NCBI GenBank assembly: GCA_951230915.1
Contig: OX579634.1
Location: forward strand, 124,001-188,000
Source of the DNA: Antitrichia curtipendula
Taxonomy: Eukaryota; Streptophyta; Bryopsida; Hypnales; Leucodontaceae
Direction: 5' to 3'
DNA: 64,000 nt
Part shown: positions 57,111 to 64,000 of the stretch, piece by piece
Layout of the letters: each line of letters begins with the position of its first letter
Numbering within the stretch: the stretch's first letter is position 1
Notes under the pieces: generated by a model
Databases searched by the model: none
Seen by the model: only the letters and a program-made list of their open reading frames with translations
What the model was told of the DNA's origin: nothing
Made by a program: the position numbers and the translations under genes

Positions 57111-58459
57111 AAGCCTCACACGTCAAATCGCAAGTGGCCTTCTTCACTTGCATGCCGTCCACCATGCCTTCAAGTGCCTTCACACCCTTGACATTGAGGT
57201 GCCCCAATCGCTTGTGCCAAAGCTCCATCAAGTCTTGCACCACACAAGCCGTACTTGAGCCATTCACCGTCTTGAATTCAAGTTGATAAAAGTTGCCCAA
57301 CTTTGGCACCGTGACAATCATCTCTCCACTCCGTGCCGCCAAAACACAACCTTGGATGTTGAATTCCACCTTCAAGCCTTGTGCCACCAACTTGCTCACC
57401 AAGAGCAAATTGGCATGCAACTTGGGCACATGCAACGCATCTTGGATGCGAATCTTTTTCATCAACCCTTTGACCTTCACCTCCACCACAATGCACCCCA
57501 TGCCAATGGCCTCTACCATGCCATTGTCACCCAAAAACACCTTGCGGTTGCTAATGGGTTGATAGGTGAGAAAAGCTTGCCTGTGAGGGGTCATGTGTTG
57601 CGTTGCCCCTGAATCGATGATCCACTTGAAGATGCGGTCGTCAAAGCCATCACTTGCCGCAAACGCAAACTCGTCCTTTGCTTCAACGACCGTTGCTTGG
57701 TTGGCTTTCTCCTTCTTCGCCTTCCAACAATTGCAAACAAGGTGGCCTACTTGGCCGCAACTGTAGCACGTGCGTGTCTCCTTGCGTGGTTGAGAAGCCT
57801 CCCTCTTGCCATTTTGTGCAAGAAGCGCTGAACCTCCTTCCTTGGTCTCATTCTCCTTCCTTGGTCTCATTCTCCTTCCTCTTTGACACCTCGTGCATCA
57901 ATCTTGCGGTGACATATTCCAAATCGAGGTCCTTCATGGCTCTTGTCTCCAACACCGTGATGAGATACTCATATGAGGTGGGCAAACTCTCAAGGAGAGT
58001 CATCACAATATCTCCATCCATCAACGGCACCTCTAAGGAAACGAGTTGGTCCGCAAGGCCCTTGACCTTGTTGATGTGGTCAAGCATGTCATCCCCCTCT
58101 TGCATCTTGCAAGTGAAGAACTTGCGGCGAGTGAAGAGAATGTTGGACAAGCTCTTGGTCTCGTGGATGTTGCCAAGGACCTTCCATGCTTCCGCAGGCC
58201 CCTTGCAAGAGCGCACGTACGCAAGTTGCCTATCCACGAGATTGCAAGCAATCATGGAAAAGGCCTTCTTCACCCTCCTCTCGTAAGACTTCTTGACCTG
58301 GTCCTCGGCATCGTCAGGAGGAGCCTCCTTGGAATCCTCTACAATCTCCCAAAGGTCCTTCTCCGCCAAGATCATCTCCATCTTAAACTTCCATAAGCCG
58401 AAGTCGCCTCCATCGAACTTGTCGATGACACGGACGCCTTCTCCCACATATGTAGCCAT
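57111..58459 (-). pseudogene. Copia gag, CCHC knuckle, protease and GAG-pre-integrase part
   Basis: On the minus strand, gag starts MATYVGEGVRVIDKFDG at 58459 and has the UBN2-type core (WKFKMEMILAEKDLWEIV, LDHINKVKGLADQLVS, LLESLPTSYEYL). A 19-base tandem duplication at 57841-57878 shifts the frame, so the next part is read in another frame: the CCHC knuckle CYSCGQVGHLVCNC, the protease motif DSGATQHM, and LWHKRLGHLNVKG of the GAG-pre-integrase domain. The frame reaches CDLTCEA at 57115, where the 21.9-kb element begins; the continuation is at 35248. Confidence 0.93.
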
Positions 58460-58855
58460 GCTACCACGTCTTCCGCTCTAGCTGGTTTCCCAATCACTCC
58501 AATGAGCCCTCAATGGCTCTCCAAAGCCCCAACCAACACTCATGTGGTTCAAATCACTCCAATGAGCACTCCAAGGCTCACAATCTCTCAAGCTAGACCC
58601 CAAATGACCCAATCTACTCCAATAGAGCTCCAAATGATCTCATCTACTTCAAAGCACCTCCAAACAAGTGCCAAATGCAAGATCAGACCTCCAAGGATCC
58701 TACAAACCCCAAACAAGAGAGATCCTCACCAAACAAGAAGACCTTGAACTCAAAAAACTTCAAGTGACCCCAACTCCACTTGCTCCAAGCTCCAATGGAG
58801 CCTCTCCAACAAAACACCTCCAAAGTCCTCCAACACCAAGTCACAACTCACATGA
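58460..58855 (-). other. Copia untranslated leader
   Basis: Sequence between the primer-binding site and gag. The plus strand shows several loose repeats of ctcaatgagc-(a/c)ctcaatggctc-like text (aatgagccctcaatggctc, aatgagcactccaaggctc). No frame. Confidence 0.6.
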
Positions 58856-58869
58856 GTGGGCCCATAACC
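58856..58869 (-). other. Copia primer-binding site matching the initiator tRNA-Met anticodon arm
   Basis: Directly beside the 5' LTR the plus strand reads GTGGGCCCATAACC. From memory this is the anticodon arm of plant initiator tRNA-Met (CAU in the loop), not its 3' end. That position implies priming by a 5' half-tRNA, as established for Drosophila copia. Confidence 0.8.
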
Positions 58870-59158
58870 TATTGAAAGCAAAGAACTTATATTGCAATGA
58901 AGAGAGAATACAACAAATTAATGGAAGGGGTAATAAACCTAGCAAGGGGCTTCTCTTTAATACTATTCTACCAACAAGCATCATGACTATCCTTATGGGT
59001 TATATCACTTCACACTATCTTCACTTCACTTCATTCTATTATAAGATTGTCCCTCTCTACTAGCACCTTGGTTGGCTACAAACAACTCCTAACTAAAGTA
59101 AGCCCATACATAGAGCTCACACATGAGTGCCTAAGTGTTCTACTCACTAATCTTAACA
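58870..59158 (-). repeat. Copia 5' LTR
   Basis: 289 bases, from TATTGAAAGC to CTTAACA on the plus strand. It differs from the other LTR at about five positions outside the length-variable cacttcac repeat (for example caagcatcatg against caagcaccatg), so the insertion is fairly recent. Confidence 0.93.
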
Positions 59159-61407
59159 AGTTCTTTCCAGCATGGCGTCATCATCATAACCGACATACCA
59201 ACAAGGCAAATTTGAAGTTCTGTGAGAATGACCCATTTCGTGAAAGGTGCGTTGAATTGTGGCAAGTCCTTTACAAAAATGCCTTTGTGGAAAGGAATGA
59301 GGTGCCTTTGTTCCTTGCTAGAGGAGCATATGCTGAAGTGGCCTTGAAGAAGGAGGTCGATTGGAGCACGCTCAAAGAGAGTCCCTATGTACAGCGCCCA
59401 GCCAACAGTTGCATACCAAGAGGGGTTCTTACTTTCGAAGAAGGTGGACTTGGTCCTATTCGAAGTGCTCCTAGGAATCAAGCACCTACTGAAATTTACA
59501 CCGAGGAATCTGAAGAGGATGATGACTCAGATGGTACGCGCATTCCTAAATTACCGCGAGGCACGGAGCAGCCCATTGTCTCTCCTCCAAGTCAGAATGA
59601 AAATGTTGAGGCTGCTGGAACATCGTGGGGACGTAAACCTAGAGAACTGTCGAAAAGACAACGTTCCACTACACACATTGGACCAGGATCTGCCTCAACG
59701 ATAGTTTTGAATCCAACGTTGCCACCAGGGAACACCAACGATGTCTTCGACTTCGACTCAAATGATGACACATCCGTACAAGAAGCAGTTCGGGCTTCCA
59801 CTGTTGAATCCGAAGTGGGTCCTGTTCACAATACTATGACCTTGGCGAAGGCTCTTGACCTCTTACAGATCAAAGATACCATGATTGCTTCTTTGCAAAG
59901 ATAGGTGCACAAATTGCAATCTCAATGCAAATTGAAGATTGCTCTCATTTCTCGACAACGTGCTGAATTGGAAACCCTTCGAAATAAAGATCATGAGGAT
60001 TTCAACTTGTTGGACATGGATGACGCTTTTGTTGACCATGATCCACATCATTTGGATAAAGTTGTAGGGGACCTTACTAGTGATGTCGTTCACCACTCAC
60101 CTCCAACCAAGCGTACAAAGCACACAACAAATATTCCAACAATGGTCCATACTGCCATCATTGGAGAGTTGCCCCTCGACACGAATGATCTCCATGGGGC
60201 CCAAGATTCGCTCTCATTTCCTACGATTCCACATTCAAGACAAACACCAAAAGAACTCGACCTTCAACAGAAGAACAAAATGCTCGAGGAGAAGTTGGCA
60301 CAATTGGCGGCCACATATTATCATTGGAAGGTTGCTTGCATTCTCTTTGTGGACAGATCGCAGCAAGTTGCGAAGGAGTTGGACAAGGTTTCCAAGAACT
60401 TTGTAGCCAGTGCTCCTAAAAGAGAAAACAGGCTCACATCGTGGGCATTGTTGGAAGACATGTTTCCTGATAACATGCCTATGTTGGCTGACACAAATAT
60501 TATAGATTGGACACAACAAGGTTGGGATCATGAAAAACAGATGTCTAGTCACTTAGAAGAGAAGAAACAAAAGCTATTGTGGCCCCAGCCTGCTGTTTTT
60601 GTATTAGACCATACCAAATGACCCATATGTTAAGAGCAATTTGGTCCCGAAGGTGGTTGGGCTCTTGGTTCATGTGCACACGTGTACCATCCTCAATGTC
60701 TCATTACGGGATGTCTTATTAGACGACGTTGTGTTCTCTGTTCATCACCATTCCATGATCGCTTGTACACCATGTTCAACTTAATGACTTACATGCCACC
60801 TTCTTGGGAACACAACGATGACACGACGACAGATATAACATTATGGGGTCGAGACCTTATTTGGAGTTGGCGACAAGGCCTACATGATCAGGAAAAAGGA
60901 CCCGCGAGCTCTCAATTGAACTGGGAAACGGACCCGACTGAAATTGTCAGAGTTGCACCGAGATTGATGGGAAAAGGTGCACACAACAAAGGAAGGAGGT
61001 CATTCTTCTACCAATGCCTTGGTGGATATTTTGATAAGACCTCTGGAACGTTCAAATGGGGTCCTCATCCGCAAGGGCACCGTTGGGATTCAGAAGGTAA
61101 AAGAGGAACCAATCGCGATGAATATGCTTCCATAGAAGACTTGACTAATATGGCTTGCTTGGACTCTACGTACGGGCCTTATTACCAAAGTCAAGCACTG
61201 GACTATCTATTGGAAGCACATTCACCGCAAACAACAAGGACCCTCCAAGCTCTTAACGACTCCAACGTCTTGGAATCCATTTTGAATGCGGAAGGACCAG
61301 CTTCACGAACTCGTGCAAAGCGAAGGATCGAGGTTGGGGAGTCATCTCGCTCTTCATGTGACAAACGAGGTGGTTCTCAAAACAACCCAAATGTCATTGA
61401 CATTTAA
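59159..61407 (+). pseudogene. 3' segment of the split gene: RING-like finger protein, unrecognised
   Basis: It continues from 30400 in frame (FPAWRHHHNRHTNK, LYKNAFVERNEVPLFLAR, KKEVDWSTLKES). An acidic, low-complexity middle follows (YTEESEEDDDSDGTRIPK), then a coiled coil (LALDLLQIKD-like, LDLQQKNKMLEEKLAQLAA). Near the end a RING-like finger reads EQFGPEGGWALGSCAHVYHP, then QCLITGCLIRRRCVLC, followed by PFHDRLYTMF and a conserved-looking block (RSFFYQCLGGYF, FKWGPHPQGHRW). The CAHVYHPQC core resembles CKHLYHPWC in the transposon paralogues. In-frame stops at 59902 (TAG), 60619 (TGA) and 60631 (TAA) mark it as decayed. It may itself belong to an older mobile element; no termini were found. 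Confidence 0.68.
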
Positions 61408-64000
61408 GCATTGGCATTTGTGGTTCAATTGAACCACAGTCCTTTCAATAGCATATACAATGTTAGGCCCTTATTATATAGCCATATTATATAAACGAGC
61501 GTGTAGTATTCAACGATTTTGTTTTTTCCCTACATCCGACTTCTACGGCTTCATATAATACTTATGTATTGCAATATTATATTGCCTTCATTTTTAATAT
61601 ACACTAACTTACTTTCTACACTTAAACCCAAAAGGGTTTTCACTATGTTTCTACAAAAATGCTCCCAAACTGCCATTTCTAGTACAAGAACCAAATTTTA
61701 ATAAAAAAAATTTATAGACACACGCACCGTAGGATCTTGTAGTACGCTGGTTTGAAATGATGTTGAAAAAATTCTGAAATTTCTACTGTGTACATTGAAA
61801 GATATTAGCGTTTGAAGTGATAAAACACTTTTTTGAGGCCCTGTTGAAAATAAAACAGCTGCACTTCAGTAGGTCACATTTGTATGAAAAAATGTCCAAA
61901 ATGGTTGTAATTCTTTGGATTCATTCTTTTAGGCAAGCTGGCTACATGCTTGAATATTTTTAGATCATTTCGAATTGTACAACATATAGGAAAAAATTAG
62001 TTAATAGACAGAAGTAGAGAATGATTCAAAATATTAAATTGTTCACAATTTATTTATGGAATTGAAAATTGCCAATCCCAATGGTTGTAATGTTGTAATA
62101 AATAATATACGCATATTGTTTTATATTTCCCAAAAATATTGAAGATTGAGTTAAATAAAACACTTCAAAGTTTATTTCAGAGTACAGATTCCGTAACTCC
62201 CACAAACTACCCAAAACTAAAACTCCTCATAACTTTAAACTCATTGATCAAAATGGAATGATTCAAAGTTATATATATAAATCTAGAGAACCAATTTCTA
62301 TTTTTTTTTTTTTAAAGTGATTTTTAATGAATTATTTGGAGCGGCCCGGATTGCCTGTCGGATGCTAAAAAGTACATATCATACAATAACTTTTTGACCA
62401 TGTAGTCGAAAGTTATGAAAATTGTTGGGCCTTCAAGCTACTCCACGGGAAAATGATTCTATGTTGTTCATTCTAAGATGGATTGCTTAAATCTTGTCAC
62501 CAAAGTGTGGATGTTGTACTTTAATTCAAATTTTTTTTTTGAAAGCAAATTAACACTTAATCCATAAAGGACCAAGGTTGATTTTCTACCCAAAAACATT
62601 TAAAACTATCATTTTTGCAGCAAACAATATAAATAATTAGAATTTGTTTTTGGCATATCTAACCGTAGGATGTTACACCTAATTAGTATGAGAATGTATG
62701 GAAAAAATTTCACAATTTCACACCGCACTGCACCAATTGAAAGATATCGGCATTTGAAGTGAAAAATACTAGTTCTATAAGACATCAGGGGACTATATTA
62801 TTTGACTTTCAACCTTCTTGAATTAAAAATTTTGCAGTACAGAGTTTTGAACTTCAAATCTTTATTTTGCGGAATTTAGTTCAGAATCTACGAAATAAGG
62901 AAAAATTCAAAAACACTCTATTTTTTCCTTCAAAAAATTATTAAGTATAAGTAGGTATGACATAGAAGGAAAATCTAAATTATTAATATCTCTCAAATGG
63001 AATTAAAATGCACTACTCTTAAGTCTTAATAGTGAGATTATTTTTCGAAAAAAAGTGAACCAATCCATGTGAAAATTTTCTTTGGAAAAATTGTGAAATT
63101 TCCATTTAGAAATGAATCCTATAAGTTTTTTTGGGAAAAATGTGCTCTAATTGCCCAAAAAAAAAGATTGTCTGTAATTTCTTCATAACAAATCCAAACT
63201 TTATGAATCAAAGCTTTTCATGTTCACAAAAATATAAAGTATGAGAAAAAATATTTAAATTTAAATTCTTGAAATTCTTTTGGGCGCTCTCTTCTCCTCC
63301 CCGGCTCCCCCAGTCCCCCTCTCTCTTATTTTCACTTTTTAGCTATTTTGGGCCAAACTTTGGTTGAGGGCACCAATTGTAAATAAAGATTATATTCCCA
63401 TGAAGCTAATCAGTCTTTTGATCTTGAAAGAAATTTTTAAACTAGGACAAATATTGAAACTATAAGTACCTACCCAAAATCCCATTTGTCCCTCAAATGG
63501 ACAAATGGTCCTTTACGAATTCAAGTCCCATGGTCCCCTTCTAGGACAAAAAGGATTTTAGGTAGGGTTCTAAGACTTCTACATTTAGCATCATTATTTA
63601 AACCTTCCATAAACATAGAATAGCACACTAGATTTCTATGAAAATAATTTTTATTTCAATTCGGGACCAAGAATTATTAATACGTTTAGGATGGAATGAA
63701 ATTGCAATAATCCCAATGGTAATATTATTCTACCAAGCTCATTGAACCATGTAGAAATTTTTGGAAATATTTGATTTTGAAAATTTAATTCAAAAATGGA
63801 TTGTGGATCTACTTGTCCTTAACCGTTTTTCAACAAATCTAAATCAAGCTTGCTTTTTGGGACATTTTGTTCATAGGCTCTCAATTCAATTATGGGATAC
63901 AAAGAAATTACAATTGAGTATTCGGGGTGCAATTTTTTCCCGAAAATGGCCATCAAAGACATTTGTAATTGCAGTCTGCCATTCAAAAATAAGAAATGTG
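61408..64000. other. AT-rich intergenic DNA without genes
   Basis: Only short frames are present. Text is dominated by A/T runs and by phrases such as agttatgaaaatt and gaaaaattt, also frequent at 18.8-19.6 and 31.3-33.0 kb. It contains repeat copy 2 (61886-62345). A C/T-rich patch (ctcttctcctccccggctccc) lies at about 63289. No RNA gene seen. Confidence 0.55.
61886..62345 (+). repeat. Copy 2 of the dispersed AT-rich repeat
   Basis: Partner of 8221-8690, in the same orientation, sharing the landmark phrases listed there in the same order. It has an extra segment (aaaactaaaactcctcataac) near 62215. Confidence 0.65.

Larger units (their letters stand above)
30401..59158 (-). mobile_element. 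Ty1/Copia LTR retrotransposon, carrying two nested insertions
   Basis: Two near-identical LTRs (30401-30764 and 58870-59158) flank a Copia internal region read on the minus strand: gag and protease at 57111-58459, integrase and partial reverse transcriptase at 33838-35248, and an RNase H remnant at 30776-31040. The 5-bp duplication AGTTC flanks the whole at 30396-30400 and 59159-59163. A primer-binding site (58856-58869) and polypurine tract (30765-30775) adjoin the LTRs. Without the CACTA element and the 21.9-kb transposon, the Copia is about 4.1 kb. It is dead: a 19-bp duplication shifts gag, the catalytic core of reverse transcriptase is deleted, a Trp codon is TAG, and part of RNase H is missing. 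Confidence 0.93.

Overview
The window looks like nuclear DNA from a land plant. The genes are intron-rich with GT-AG introns. They include a plant-type EDC4/VARICOSE decapping scaffold, a PDIL5-2-like disulfide isomerase and the chloroplast antenna protein CP29. A Copia element and a CACTA element are present, and there are CCCTAAA-type telomere-like repeats. Short introns, a very GC-rich Lhcb4 gene and the transposon load would suit a bryophyte or another non-seed plant, but that is inference; the species cannot be fixed from this sequence.

Layout. (1) 1-27 kb holds four housekeeping genes: the 3' part of a SAC3/GANP gene (+), EDC4/VCS (-), a PDIL5-2-like gene (-) and Lhcb4/CP29 (+), followed by decayed partial copies of the Lhcb4 3' end. 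(2) 27.5-30.4 kb is relic-rich DNA, including a decayed cousin of the gene described next. (3) 30.0-61.4 kb is a nested insertion. An unrecognised gene with a RING-like finger near its C-terminus is split at 30400/59159 by a Copia retrotransposon (5-bp target duplication AGTTC). The Copia is in turn split by a 2.8-kb CACTA element (31044-33834, 3-bp duplication ACA) and by a 21.9-kb DNA transposon (35253-57110, 22-bp terminal inverted repeats, 4-bp duplication AAGC). At all three junctions, removing the insert and one duplication rejoins the host reading frame. (4) 61.4-64 kb is AT-rich DNA without recognisable genes and contains a dispersed repeat also found at 8.2-8.7 kb.

The main result is the 21.9-kb transposon. 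It carries a DDE-like transposase (+), a SUVR-type SET-domain histone methyltransferase with recognisable pre-SET, SET and post-SET motifs (-), and two diverged paralogues of a coiled-coil protein with a RING-like zinc finger and a basic C-terminus (-). It also holds unassigned exons on the + strand and several minisatellites. Its non-coding DNA is saturated with the tetranucleotide GTAC, which is a very unusual composition. Every large gene in this copy has at least one stop codon or frameshift, so the copy is probably defective, but its termini and target duplication are clean. A mobile element carrying its own putative H3K9-type methyltransferase plus RING-like partners is the candidate undescribed system here.
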